From contig NZ_JAMYFE010000099.1 in assembly GCF_024129865.1 (NCBI RefSeq), positions 1-34,805 of the forward strand: 34,805 bases of DNA, written 5' to 3'. This DNA comes from Stieleria tagensis (GTDB lineage Bacteria > Planctomycetota > Planctomycetia > Pirellulales > Pirellulaceae). How positions within the stretch are numbered: the first letter of the stretch is position 1; every line of letters begins with the position of its first letter. A model generated the notes under the pieces. It saw only the letters and a list, made by a program, of their open reading frames with translations, ran no database searches and was not told the origin of the DNA. The translations under genes and the position numbers were made by a program. This document shows, in pieces, positions 9,301 through 16,770 of the stretch.

Positions 9301-9449
9301 GTTTCCGTGCGAATGGTTACATCGGTGCGAATTGCTTTCATTGCAACAATCGCGTCCATCGGATCGAGTCGTTCAAAGCGGAATCTCGGAACAACCCAAC
9401 CATCGCTTCGGTACATCAACCGGGGTGACATCAGGCCGCGGACCCTCAT
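6345..9449 (-). CDS. TolC-like outer-membrane efflux protein, unusually long
   Basis: A 1034-residue frame with the two-half architecture of outer-membrane factors, which form the exit duct of efflux pumps and type I secretion. An N-terminal hydrophobic stretch ends in a lipobox-like IASVGC (Cys117). The first half follows (ADNAVRIALLQSPDYQ, about 225; FTLLQPLLRQAGRDKVLTR, about 335). The second half is near 770-960, with long amphipathic helices and TALSALLDAQNSLLDIFVNYE. Between the halves lies an extra ~350-residue helical, coiled-coil-rich insertion, preceded by a run of 12 glycines (about residue 415, near 8170-8210). Typical TolC is 450-500 residues. The start is uncertain: ATGs exist at 9449, 9359 and 9152 and a GTG at 9290, none with a good Shine-Dalgarno sequence, so the true N-terminus may lie downstream. 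Confidence 0.85.
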   Translation of the reverse strand: MRVRGLMSPRLMYRSDGWVVPRFRFERLDPMDAIVAMKAIRTDVTIRTETQIIVAKNQLNRSRRTACPASAKQTASANVSPSGERSSGGRVSRRGRVARMLLTASLTALAGIASVGCHRQYYRKQADQEVACLLKEKSSHLARYPQANLGIQVDRRSRMYNPFDLDFQPMPTDDPASHRYMQCVDGRRGYPMWDAAGFTNAAENPDWWQFLPIDDDGVLVLNADNAVRIALLQSPDYQRQLEQLYLSALDVSSERFQFDTQFYGGLGTSFQVDGPDAGPGGQSSRYGIGGPRFTNRNLEMRRAFATGGELVAGVANNIVWELSGPNAQSASTVLDFTLLQPLLRQAGRDKVLTRLTLAERSLLANVRAFERYRRSFYLNITVGRGIESTVQRSGGVFGVGLQGFTGLGGGFAGLGGGGGGGGGGGGVAQAGGFLGLLQDQLQIRNLQENIARLSENQLVLENTLIELLTTIPDDPEEIVSQRLQVAQQKSALLNSQSQLASRQAAFQSSIDSFLGDLGLPPYICVRIEDPLLERFELIDRDLRSRREELIRLRSIVGELNVALLEESQSGIDPQSGLPISQLTWSDQVEQIITRLGQELEPLGDFVDQFQNEDTPRVRADIEALSETLPQRLKQNESLVQLYESERENICTLLQVDTIDESVFDVSELGTLQQTLETSYESLQGRLASYSERLTEIEASIKSMLNERDPDLTPVELATTLRQDLILATQDLLSDLGDDILTLQLIQARARTESAMLPEVDIDPATAFEIARRNRRDWANARASLVDNWRAIEFIADDLESGLDVIVSGQVGNDGNNPFALRGDNSSLRVGLQWDAPITRLQERNTYRQSLIEYDQAKRSYYQYEDGIWQLLRSQVRQLQLNRVTFEFGRQSVRIAASQIELNEDIRELRDTRGLSSGPTAARDTITALSALLDAQNSLLDIFVNYEVVRRGLDLDLGTMELTADGLWIDPGPIDTDYLLSLPGTTTEAVPEGPCTNCGIRLKHQPQPPQYNGVFIDDPSLLEINQVDYEQPADQ

Positions 9450-9858
9450 TGGGTCGGTTTTGCGGGTCGACCGGGACCGGTTGTTCGGGCTGTAACGATT
9501 GTCGTGCCCAACGGTCGCGTTGGGCCGTCGGAAGGGGGGGCGAATGCCGTTTTTCGAGTGTGATCGCCCAGATCGAGCCCGTTGGGGTGAGACGGCGGAG
9601 CTGCCGGCCGGTACATTCGGCCGTCTCTAACGCGAATTCCGCTTGCAAAGGCGGGCCAGGGTGAATCAGTGAGTCAAGATGTGCCGAAAGCATAGAAATG
9701 CTTGACGCTCTATCTTGCCCAACTTAGTATCCACAGGTCGAAATGCTGCCTCTTTTCTGCCTCAAAAACGTCACGAGACCGCTTTGGCTGGCCCGTCGAC
9801 GCGCCAGCAGACGATAGCGCCCACTCTGTGCCAGACAAACTGTCGCCGCTTAACGAAC
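9450..9858. other. Divergent intergenic region between TolC-like gene and coiled-coil gene
   Basis: No gene is supported here. The only recognisable element is the plus-strand promoter-like sequence at 9702-9730. The part nearest the minus-strand gene may contain its promoter, or may be coding-free if the TolC-like protein starts further downstream. Confidence 0.5.
9702..9730 (+). promoter_or_regulatory. Sigma-70-like promoter
   Basis: TTGACG (9702-9707), a 17-base spacer, then TAGTAT (9725-9730). The -35 matches the consensus at 5 of 6 positions and the -10 at 4 of 6, with ideal spacing. It points at the gene starting at 9859, leaving a leader of about 120 bases. Confidence 0.45.
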
Positions 9859-11280
9859 ATGAAATTTGTAATCCTCGCAGTCCTGCTGGCACTTTTCATC
9901 GCCTTTGTCGTGATGGTTGTCAAAGCAGCCATCCATTGGCGTTGGTACCACATCACCAGCGCTGTGATCGCAATGCTATTGGCGATCATCCTGCTGTTTC
10001 CAACCGCCGGCGTGCTCAAAAGCCGCCAGGCGTGGCACAAAATCAAAGAAGAATTGGAAACGCGTCTGCAGCAGGTGGAGAGTGAAAACGAGCAATTGCT
10101 GTACGGCGACACCAGTGACCCGGCGACCTCGGTCGGCATGAATTCGTTGTCGTTGAAACTGTCAAAAATTGGCACCGAAGCAGGCCGCCGCTGGCGCAAC
10201 CTGCAGATGGCCAACGTTGATCCCGAAGGCCAGGTCACGCTGCGTGAACCGCAGGAGGCTGTTGTGCCGGGCGTCGAACCGGATGCCAATGCGGCCGCCG
10301 CCGAACCGTTGATTCCCGTCGGCTTGATCGTCTATGGATTCGCCGAAGGCAAATTCCCGGAACTGGAACGGCCGGTCCCGATGGTCTATTTGGGGGAATT
10401 CAAAGTCACCGCCAGTGGCCCGGGCGCGGTATCGATCTTGCCCACCGTGCCGCTCGAACGCAACCAGGTCAACGCCATCTCCAGTGGCAACGCACGCAGT
10501 TGGTCGTTGTACGAAATGCTGCCGCTGGATGGTCACGATCCGTTTGTCGCCGAGGGCAGCAAGCCAGATGACGACAACGTGCTGGGCCGGGTGGATGACA
10601 AACTGGTCAACATGATTTTGCAAAAAGCATCGCCGGAAACGCGTGCAAAGTACCTGCAAGACGGAAAACGTGGCGCCCCTGAAAACCCGTCCGCACGGTG
10701 GGTTAAAATCAAGTTCGAAAAGAAATACACGATCGACGTCGACAGCCCCGAACAGCGCGGTGCGCTCGAAGGCGGCTTCTTTGACAACAACGGTCGCTCT
10801 GTCGATAGCCGGCTGCAACGTTCCGATGGTGGTTCGGTCAGCTTCGCCGTCGGTGACACGTTGGTGCTGAAAGAAGAAGCGGCCAAACAGCTGACCGACA
10901 CCGAGAAGGTGGCTACCTTGGTCGATACCTATTATCTGCGACCGCTGAACGACTATCGGTATGTGCTGCGGCGAATTCGACTGCAGATCCAAGAACTGGA
11001 TGTTCGGATCGCTGAAATGGAGTACGAAAAACAAGTTCTGCAAACCGCGACCGCCGCCACCGTCAGCATGTTGGCCAAAGGCCAAACGGAAAAACTCAAG
11101 CTGGAACAGGACTTGGCGCAGTACCAAGTCGAACACAAAGCCCTGAAAAGCTATCACAGCAACGTCAGTGAATCGCTACGTCAAATGCGAGAAGCGTCTT
11201 CAGCCCTCTATCGCAGTAACTTCGAATTGCTGCGTCGCATTCAGGAACTCGCTTCCTCGGCGGCACTGACTGAAACCTAA
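9859..11280 (+). CDS. Membrane-anchored coiled-coil protein, function unknown
   Basis: I do not recognise this 473-residue protein. It begins with two hydrophobic segments (about 2-22 and 33-53), followed by a charged helix (55-80). The middle (about 90-340) is mixed alpha/beta in appearance with no motif I can name. The last ~120 residues (344-473) are strongly helical and heptad-like, with many Leu, Glu, Gln and Arg. The layout suggests a membrane anchor with a long soluble part ending in a coiled coil, for example a structural or scaffolding protein. The frame is open further upstream to 9715, but the ATG at 9859 is preferred because it begins right at the membrane segment. The divergent neighbour encodes the TolC-like protein; a functional link is only a possibility. 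Confidence 0.8.
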   Translation: MKFVILAVLLALFIAFVVMVVKAAIHWRWYHITSAVIAMLLAIILLFPTAGVLKSRQAWHKIKEELETRLQQVESENEQLLYGDTSDPATSVGMNSLSLKLSKIGTEAGRRWRNLQMANVDPEGQVTLREPQEAVVPGVEPDANAAAAEPLIPVGLIVYGFAEGKFPELERPVPMVYLGEFKVTASGPGAVSILPTVPLERNQVNAISSGNARSWSLYEMLPLDGHDPFVAEGSKPDDDNVLGRVDDKLVNMILQKASPETRAKYLQDGKRGAPENPSARWVKIKFEKKYTIDVDSPEQRGALEGGFFDNNGRSVDSRLQRSDGGSVSFAVGDTLVLKEEAAKQLTDTEKVATLVDTYYLRPLNDYRYVLRRIRLQIQELDVRIAEMEYEKQVLQTATAATVSMLAKGQTEKLKLEQDLAQYQVEHKALKSYHSNVSESLRQMREASSALYRSNFELLRRIQELASSAALTET

Positions 11281-11340
11281 ACCGGCCGCCATCGCGACCA
11301 ATCGCGTTCGTCATGAAGCCAGCGGCGTTCAATAGCTTAG

Positions 11341-11391
11341 CCTGGGGTCACTCTCGAGCCTGCTGGAGGCAGGTTCGGCAGGAACCCCAGG
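11341..11391. terminator. Nested two-stem palindrome between convergent genes
   Basis: The outer arms CCTGGGGT (11341-11348) and ACCCCAGG (11384-11391) are perfectly complementary. The inner stem GAGCCTGC (11356-11363) pairs with GCAGGTTC (11369-11376), with one G-U, around the loop TGGAG. It lies between the stops of the coiled-coil gene and the CBS gene, so a bidirectional terminator or REP-like element is likely. Confidence 0.5.
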
Positions 11392-11419
11392 TGAACCTCT
11401 CAAAACCCAGGCCGTCCTG

Positions 11420-11893
11420 TTAGACCGGGCGATCGGCGCCGTCGAAGATCGCGCTCAAATACAGACCCGACCCGGTGGCCACTTTGTCCTGTTTCCGCAG
11501 GTTGTCGCGGACCTCACGCATCACATCGCGTCGCGAGATTTGGCCGAGCAACCGTCCCTGTGAATCCAGCACGGGTAGCCGTCGGCAGGCACCGTCCAGA
11601 AAGGTTTGCGCGATCGTCAGCAGGTCCGTGCGAACGTCGATCACCGGTGGACTGGTGTCGACAAACGACATCAAGTTGCTCGAGGGCATCTGTTCATAGG
11701 CCGCATCGACGACAAAGCGAATGCACGATTTTTCCGAGAACGTTCCCAAAAAACGTTTCTCTGAATCGATCACCGGCGCACCGGAAATGCGGTGATGCAG
11801 CAACACATCCAAGGCATCGAGTACATCCATTTCCGGTGACAGGGTGGTCAGGTTTGAAACCATCATGTCTCGCGCACAGGTGTTTGGCATCAT
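11420..11893 (-). CDS. Two-CBS-domain protein
   Basis: A 157-residue protein made almost entirely of a tandem CBS (Bateman) pair. CBS1 spans about residues 8-60, including ARDMMVSNLTTLSPEMDVLDA and HHRISGAPVID. CBS2 spans about 75-127, including RRLPVLDSQGRLLGQISRRDVMRE. Such stand-alone pairs usually bind adenine nucleotides and act as sensors; the target is unknown. The ATG pair at 11893/11890 is preferred because GAGAG lies about 8 bases upstream. The frame extends to a GTG at 11947, which has no ribosome-binding site. A short tail (GSGLYLSAIFDGADRPV) follows CBS2. Confidence 0.85.
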   Translation of the reverse strand: MMPNTCARDMMVSNLTTLSPEMDVLDALDVLLHHRISGAPVIDSEKRFLGTFSEKSCIRFVVDAAYEQMPSSNLMSFVDTSPPVIDVRTDLLTIAQTFLDGACRRLPVLDSQGRLLGQISRRDVMREVRDNLRKQDKVATGSGLYLSAIFDGADRPV

Positions 11894-12213
11894 TGCAATG
11901 ACTCTCGCAGAAAAGAAAGACGGAAGGAGAAAGGCGTGCTCTGTCACAGTTGACGGACCAAAGGAGCTGATTCAGTCGTGAGGCACTGTTTCCGTTGTTT
12001 GTCGATCGCTTGCAAATGTCAAGAAAATTTAGTGCAATCACCCCGCCCATTGCTTGTCTGAAAGCCCCCGACGTCGGCCAACTCCGCTTGGTCTGGGTCG
12101 CATTGTTTTCCCTTGGGCGTTACGTTTTCGGGTTCAAACGTCCCGATCAGGTTGGGGCCGGCGCTGCTAAATGAAGGCCATGTGATTGTTTTCACAACCC
12201 GAGGAGAATACGG
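11894..12213. other. Divergent gap between CBS gene and small unknown gene
   Basis: No gene is seen. The right end contains a CRP-like palindrome (12181-12196) and the Shine-Dalgarno sequence of the next gene. The rest has no structure I can name. Confidence 0.5.
12181..12196. promoter_or_regulatory. CRP/FNR-like palindrome TGTGA-N6-TCACA
   Basis: TGTGA (12181-12185), six bases, TCACA (12192-12196) is an exact match to the half-sites and spacing of the E. coli CRP operator. It lies 17 bases before the start codon at 12214, directly upstream of the Shine-Dalgarno sequence. Binding there would be more compatible with repression than activation. The match could be chance; no promoter was identified. 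Confidence 0.3.
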
Positions 12214-12693
12214 ATGAATGGGCAATGGGTCGAAATCGAATTTGATTGTTTGCCGCTGCGTAGCGTCACCCGTTTAGACGTTCCGCTGGATGCATCACCG
12301 AAATACGAACAGTTCGTACGGCGCGTCAAAGCGGCGATGGAAAAACATGGCACACACAACACGTACTATCTGCATGGCGGTAGCTGCGTGTTCCATTTAA
12401 CGAACGATGTCGACTGCGGTGAGATCGCGTTTGACGTCGAAGGCACGGTGTTGACCGGCGAGCAAGATCGCAAGACTCGCTCGGTCGATTTGATCGTCAC
12501 GCTAAAAAAGGAAACCTGCAGCTGGCTGACTCAACCGATCGTCGACTTCTTTCGCGAATCCGTTCAACATGCGTTGCTGGTTGAATTCGATCGCTACATC
12601 GACGCGGGTGATTTGACCAAAACGCAGCAGCGAATTGAAAAGCTGGCCGAACAAAACGAACTCGGCGACGGCTTCGTCGGCATGTACCTGTAA
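12214..12693 (+). CDS. Small conserved-looking protein, function unknown
   Basis: A 159-residue soluble protein I cannot assign. The ATG has a good ribosome-binding site (GAGGAG, 8 bases upstream). It starts with a beta-rich part (QWVEIEFDCLPLRSVTRLDVP), followed by a basic helix (YEQFVRRVKAAMEKHG). Alternating strands come next (TYYLHGGSCVFHL, GEIAFDVEGTVLTG, VDLIVTLKKE). The C-terminal third is helical (PIVDFFRESVQHALLVEFDRYI, TQQRIEKLAEQNE). There is no signal peptide or membrane segment. It is convergent with the phosphopantetheinyl transferase gene, 27 bases away. Codon use resembles its neighbours, so it is probably a real resident gene. Confidence 0.8.
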   Translation: MNGQWVEIEFDCLPLRSVTRLDVPLDASPKYEQFVRRVKAAMEKHGTHNTYYLHGGSCVFHLTNDVDCGEIAFDVEGTVLTGEQDRKTRSVDLIVTLKKETCSWLTQPIVDFFRESVQHALLVEFDRYIDAGDLTKTQQRIEKLAEQNELGDGFVGMYL

Positions 12694-12720
12694 CAGCAAA
12701 CCGTTTTTTCCACTCGCGGC

Positions 12721-13503
12721 TTAGGCGCCTTGATCATCGGCGTCGTCGTCCAGGCCTTCGAACGCCTGCCAATCCACGGTCACGGGTGATTGCGGTTGCT
12801 TTGCCGCCAGGGCAGCCGAGGCGATGAAGCCGGGACGGGGCTGGAAACAGACGAACTTCCAATCACGTTGGTCTTGCAATTCCGTCGCGAGAAACTCGAT
12901 CCGAGGCTGGTCGGAGTCGATGTGGTTGAACGCAAAATCCGCCAACGGCGTGTGCAGGCCCGTTCCGATCGCTTTGATATAGGCTTCCTTGAGCGTCCAA
13001 ATTCGCAGAAAGTAGAATTTTTGCTGCTCGGCCGGACGACTTCGCAGGAACTTCACCTCGGGCCGCGAGAAGTAACGCTCAGCAAGTTCGGTGGAAGTGC
13101 GCCGCCCTGTCGCTTCGACATCCACGCCCACCAAATCGGCACCCTGATCGGCAATGCCACACAGCACCAGCCCGTCGGTATGAGCGATGTTGAACGGTTG
13201 CTGCGCCGCAGCCGGATGACTGACCACGGGTTTACCGTGCTGACCGATGTCGAAGCGAATTGATTGCGGGTCGACCGCCAGGTCGCCCAACAACCGCCGC
13301 GCCATCGCACGACCGACGACGTGTTGGTTGCGCGATGTGGCCAGGCGGAACCGATCGGCGCTGCGCAATTCGTCCTGGTCCAACAACCGCTCACAACGCG
13401 ATTCGAATTCACCCCGCTGCGTCCGCGAGGTCGCCGCGTGCCAGACCCGCAGATGGCATGTTTGCGATTGCAATCGATCGTTGTTTGGGCCGGGTAACTG
13501 CAA
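12721..13503 (-). CDS. 4'-phosphopantetheinyl transferase, Sfp type
   Basis: Transfers the phosphopantetheine arm of CoA to a carrier-protein serine, activating fatty-acid, polyketide or peptide synthases. The 260-residue protein shows the superfamily motifs: GKPVV (90-94), FNIAHTDGL (104-112, usually FNxSHS), GVDVE (126-130) with metal ligands D128 and E130, and FYFLRIWTLKEAYIKAIGTG (163-182) with W169, K172, E173 and K177. The frame is open far upstream through folC, but a TTG at 13503 is the likely start. GGAGG lies 7 bases before it, inside the last codons of folC, and the TTG comes 2 bases after the folC stop. That argues for translational coupling with folC. Confidence 0.88.
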   Translation of the reverse strand: MQLPGPNNDRLQSQTCHLRVWHAATSRTQRGEFESRCERLLDQDELRSADRFRLATSRNQHVVGRAMARRLLGDLAVDPQSIRFDIGQHGKPVVSHPAAAQQPFNIAHTDGLVLCGIADQGADLVGVDVEATGRRTSTELAERYFSRPEVKFLRSRPAEQQKFYFLRIWTLKEAYIKAIGTGLHTPLADFAFNHIDSDQPRIEFLATELQDQRDWKFVCFQPRPGFIASAALAAKQPQSPVTVDWQAFEGLDDDADDQGA

Positions 13504-13505
13504 CG

Positions 13506-15104
13506 TCAGGCCTCCGTCTGCGGCGCAGATCGCTCGGTGGATTCCGCGCCCGGTTGCTTCGCGGGTTGCGAGTCGCTGCACTGATTTGTCGTCGCCGGTG
13601 CCGTTGTCGTCGCCGCGCAGACATTCGCAATGGCCAGCACATCGGGACGCAATTGACCGGCCAAAAAGAATGATCCGCAGATCACCACGGTGCCGCCGGG
13701 GGTGGCCAATTGCATGGCCTGTTGCAACGCCAAATGGGGATCGGGTTGCTGGTGCAATCCGAACGGTCGATCGCCCAGCGAGGCAAATGATTCTCGCAGC
13801 ACGGCGGTGTCGGTGCCGCGGGGGTTGGTGGTGTACTGGGTACAAACAATTTCGTCGGCCAGCGTGCTGATTTCTGCCGCCATCACTGTGGCATCCTTGT
13901 CACGGCTGGTGCCAAACAGAAAAACCAGCGGATGCCGCAAATTGACGGGGCTGTCATCGCTCGCGACCGCCGGGGGCGATCCTGGAGTCTCCAGTCGAGT
14001 GCGGACGGCGCTGCAGAGTGCGACAATCGAATCCTGGTTGTGCGCTGTATCGATGATGATCTGCAGCGCCGTGTGATCTTTATCGGCGGCGGGCAGGGAG
14101 AACCGTTCCAGCCGACCGATGCAATGGATTTGCCGCAAACCTTGTGCGATCTCCGCATCGCTGACTGGCAATTGATCGGCCAGCAATTTGACGATCGTGA
14201 TTGCCAGCGAGGCATTGTCGACTTGATGCGCACCGTCGAGCGGCAAAAACAGCGACAGCGGTTTGGCCGGCGTGTCGGGTTGCAGCTGGTGATCGGTCCA
14301 GCCCAATACGAACTCGCTGCCGCCGTTGACGTCGCGGCGATCACTGACGTCAAAGTCGCAGCCTGTTTCCAACAGCGGCGCGCCGACTTCCGCGGCCACC
14401 CGGCGAATGACTTGGCGGGCCGCGTCCGGTTTGGCACCGGCCACGACAGGTACACCCGGTTTAATAATCCCGGCCTTTTCCAATGTGATTTCAGCGATCG
14501 TATTACCGAGCACCCGTTGATGGTCCATGCCAATCGATGTGATCGCCGTCACCGTGCTGGCACAGACGTTGGTGCTGTCCAAGCGTCCGCCCAAACCGAC
14601 TTCCAACACAATCGCTTCGCAGCCACAGCGATCGAAGTGCATCACGGCCATGGCGGTCGTCAATTCGAAAAACGAGACCGGTTCGCCGGCGGCATCGAAT
14701 TGATCCACCACGGGAGCGATTTGTTGGACCAAATCCACCAGGGTCTCGCGGCTGCAGGGTTGACCGTTGACCCGAAATCGCTCTTCCAGGTCGGTCAGGT
14801 GGGGCGAGGTATACAAGCCGACGCGATAGCCGGCCGCGGTCAGCATGGCACTGACCATCGTCCCGGTTGACCCTTTGCCTTTGGTACCGGCCAAATGGAC
14901 CACCGGGACTTTGGGGCGACTGGCACTGCCGGGGCGGTAAAGGTACTCATCCAGACCGAGTCTGGAAAACAATTCTTCGGTGCGTTTGAGCCGAAAACGG
15001 TAGCGATCGTCGCGACCGACCAGGCTTTCATAATTGATGCGATCGTACAAATAGTCGATCGCGTCGCGATATCCGAGTCGACGATTCGGCGAGGTGGCGT
15101 TCAA
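13506..15104 (-). CDS. folC: Folylpolyglutamate synthase / dihydrofolate synthase
   Basis: A Mur-ligase-family ATP-dependent enzyme that adds glutamate to dihydropteroate and folates. In its 532 residues I see the P-loop HLAGTKGKGST (70-80), TSPHLTDLEERFRVNG, FFELTTAMAVMHF, VLEVGLGGRLDSTN, the TSIGMDHQRVLG strand and the C-terminal DTAHNQDS motif (family DGAHN, here with Thr for Gly). It is about 100 residues longer than E. coli FolC; part of the excess is a low-complexity Thr/Ala/Gln/Ser tail of about 35 residues. The start is TTG with no clear ribosome-binding site; it is kept because the conserved GYRDAIDYLYDRINYE begins only ten residues in. It is followed by the phosphopantetheinyl transferase gene in the same operon. 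Confidence 0.92.
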   Translation of the reverse strand: MNATSPNRRLGYRDAIDYLYDRINYESLVGRDDRYRFRLKRTEELFSRLGLDEYLYRPGSASRPKVPVVHLAGTKGKGSTGTMVSAMLTAAGYRVGLYTSPHLTDLEERFRVNGQPCSRETLVDLVQQIAPVVDQFDAAGEPVSFFELTTAMAVMHFDRCGCEAIVLEVGLGGRLDSTNVCASTVTAITSIGMDHQRVLGNTIAEITLEKAGIIKPGVPVVAGAKPDAARQVIRRVAAEVGAPLLETGCDFDVSDRRDVNGGSEFVLGWTDHQLQPDTPAKPLSLFLPLDGAHQVDNASLAITIVKLLADQLPVSDAEIAQGLRQIHCIGRLERFSLPAADKDHTALQIIIDTAHNQDSIVALCSAVRTRLETPGSPPAVASDDSPVNLRHPLVFLFGTSRDKDATVMAAEISTLADEIVCTQYTTNPRGTDTAVLRESFASLGDRPFGLHQQPDPHLALQQAMQLATPGGTVVICGSFFLAGQLRPDVLAIANVCAATTTAPATTNQCSDSQPAKQPGAESTERSAPQTEA

Positions 15105-15675
15105 CGGACGTGGCTGTAACAGTCGTGACAGTGAAATCGAAGGGGTAAAATCGCGGCGGCGTTGTTGGCAACGCTCTCGCAGTGGTGGCGGCTGTGGCGC
15201 GCAATGTTTCTTCAGCCGTTGAACGCTAGCTGACGGTTCCTTGTGACTGACATATCAAAGTCCCAGGAACCGGACGCTAGCCTGCGTCGGCTGATTGGCC
15301 CGGAATGTATTCTGACAGGTGACTCGTAACACTCTATCAGCGATGGATTTGCGTCGATCGCTGCCAATGTGATGAATCATCCGCGCTCACTTCCAGGCAC
15401 ATTGTGGCCGCTCGGACCAGAACTTGGCAACGAGACCTGGTAGGCAAAAGCCCGCCACCGGACCAGAATCAGGGCTCGACGAAACCCACCTTGTCGTGAA
15501 AAACATTCGCCAGCTGGGTGCATCGTCGGAAAATCATCGAACCGCCGGCGATTGCCAAGCGTAGCGTAACCATCCCTCGGTTTTCTGGCCTCAGCTCACC
15601 TGGCACTTTCGGTGTCCGGTCCGGTTCGGCCGGAATCGAACTCGCCCTCATTTTTGACCTTTTCTACGGAAATCC
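15105..15675. other. 571-base divergent gap (folC / ABC operon)
   Basis: No gene is supported. The notable content is the 83-bp imperfect palindrome at 15212-15294. The stretch from 15295 to 15675 must hold the promoter of the ABC operon, but no convincing -35/-10 pair stands out. Confidence 0.5.
15212..15294. repeat. 83-bp centred imperfect palindrome
   Basis: Several arms share one centre at about 15253: TCAGCCG (15212-15218) with CGGCTGA (15288-15294), GCTAGC (15225-15230) with GCTAGC (15276-15281), and CGGTTCCT (15234-15241) with AGGAACCG (15265-15272). A single long interrupted hairpin or cruciform is therefore possible. It looks like a REP/miniature palindromic element or a decayed terminator. 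Confidence 0.7.
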
Positions 15676-16770
15676 TTGTTCGTGGATAACGATTCAACCA
15701 CCGTCACCGACTCGGTCGAAGGTACGCCCCGCAGCAACGATGCTGCGGGTGAAAACGTCAATACCGCACCAACCGCCGGTGGCACGTCCCGCTCCGGTGG
15801 TTCGTCCAGCGACGTCGTCATCGAAACGCGTAACCTGAGCAAAATTTACAAAGATTTCTGGGGACGAAAAAAAGTTCACGCCCTGAAATCCTTGGACATT
15901 GAAGTTCGCAAGGGTGAAATTTTCGGGCTGCTCGGTCCCAACGGCAGTGGCAAATCGACCACGATCAAATTGATTCTGGGCCTGCTGTTCCCAACCAGTG
16001 GACGCGTGCTGGTGTTCGACAAGGACGCCACGGAAACCAAAAAGAACGAGCTGATCGGGTATTTGCCCGAAGAATCCTACCTGTACCAGTTCCTCAACGC
16101 CGAAGAGACGCTGGATTTCTACGGTCGGCTGTTTGACATGTCGGGGCGGCAACGCAAACAGCGAATCGAGGAATTGCTCAGCCTGGTCGGGCTGCAGGGC
16201 GCCCGCCACCGCCAACTACGTGAATACAGTAAAGGGATGCGACGCCGGGTGGGATTGGCCCAAGCGTTGATCAACGATCCGGACCTGATTCTGTTGGACG
16301 AACCGACCACCGGTTTGGATCCGATCGGTATTCGCGAGATGAAAGATTTGATTTTGGCACTGCGGGACCAAGGCAAAACGGTTCTGTTGTGCAGCCACCA
16401 ACTGGGCGACGTGCAAGACGTTTGCGACCGGGTGGCGATTTTGCATCAAGGCGAATTGAAAGAACTCGGCCGCGTCACGGACCTGTTGAAGGTCAAAGAC
16501 ATCACCGAAGTTCACGCCAGTCAGTTGAGCGACGCCGCCAAACAGGAAATCGTCGACGTCATTGCCCGCCACGGCGGTCAATTGCAATCGATCGACAATC
16601 CAACCGCGACGATGGAAGAACTGTTCCTGAACATCGTTCGTGAAAGTGAAGCCCGCCCGGGTGCCCGCCGCGTTTCTGCAACGCCACAGGATGAATCGGT
16701 TGTCGACGAATCCCAGTCGGAATCTCAGCCAGAATCGCCGTCGGAATCTCAGTCGGGGAGCAATAAGTAA
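15676..16770 (+). CDS. ABC transporter ATP-binding protein
   Basis: The ATPase of an ABC-2-type exporter. After a ~47-residue low-complexity Ser/Thr/Gly N-terminal extension the nucleotide-binding domain shows Walker [10 protein letters not shown] (87-95, K93), Q-loop region LPEESYLY, signature [13 protein letters not shown] (184-196), Walker B LILLDEP (204-210) and the H-loop LLCSHQ (His241). The last ~30 residues are a Ser/Glu/Gln/Pro tail. Starts are possible at TTG 15676 or GTG 15682; a GGA lies at 15668-15670, 5 and 11 bases before them. It is the first gene of a three-gene operon: its TAA overlaps the permease ATG by one base, so ATPase and permease are probably made together. Confidence 0.93.
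   Translation: MFVDNDSTTVTDSVEGTPRSNDAAGENVNTAPTAGGTSRSGGSSSDVVIETRNLSKIYKDFWGRKKVHALKSLDIEVRKGEIFGLLGPNGSGKSTTIKLILGLLFPTSGRVLVFDKDATETKKNELIGYLPEESYLYQFLNAEETLDFYGRLFDMSGRQRKQRIEELLSLVGLQGARHRQLREYSKGMRRRVGLAQALINDPDLILLDEPTTGLDPIGIREMKDLILALRDQGKTVLLCSHQLGDVQDVCDRVAILHQGELKELGRVTDLLKVKDITEVHASQLSDAAKQEIVDVIARHGGQLQSIDNPTATMEELFLNIVRESEARPGARRVSATPQDESVVDESQSESQPESPSESQSGSNK

Noticed and set aside
10162-11157. 331-codon open frame on the minus strand inside the coiled-coil gene
   Set aside because: It lies fully antisense to a gene with clear membrane and coiled-coil structure, and its Phe/Gln/Asp-rich translation has no domain.
13504-13845. N-terminal extension of the phosphopantetheinyl transferase frame
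   Set aside because: It overlaps folC in another frame and gives an Arg/His-rich sequence. A strong SD-TTG pair at 13503 explains the start.
13932-14870. 312-codon plus-strand frame inside folC
   Set aside because: It is antisense to unmistakable folC motifs, with no recognisable domain and no ribosome-binding site.
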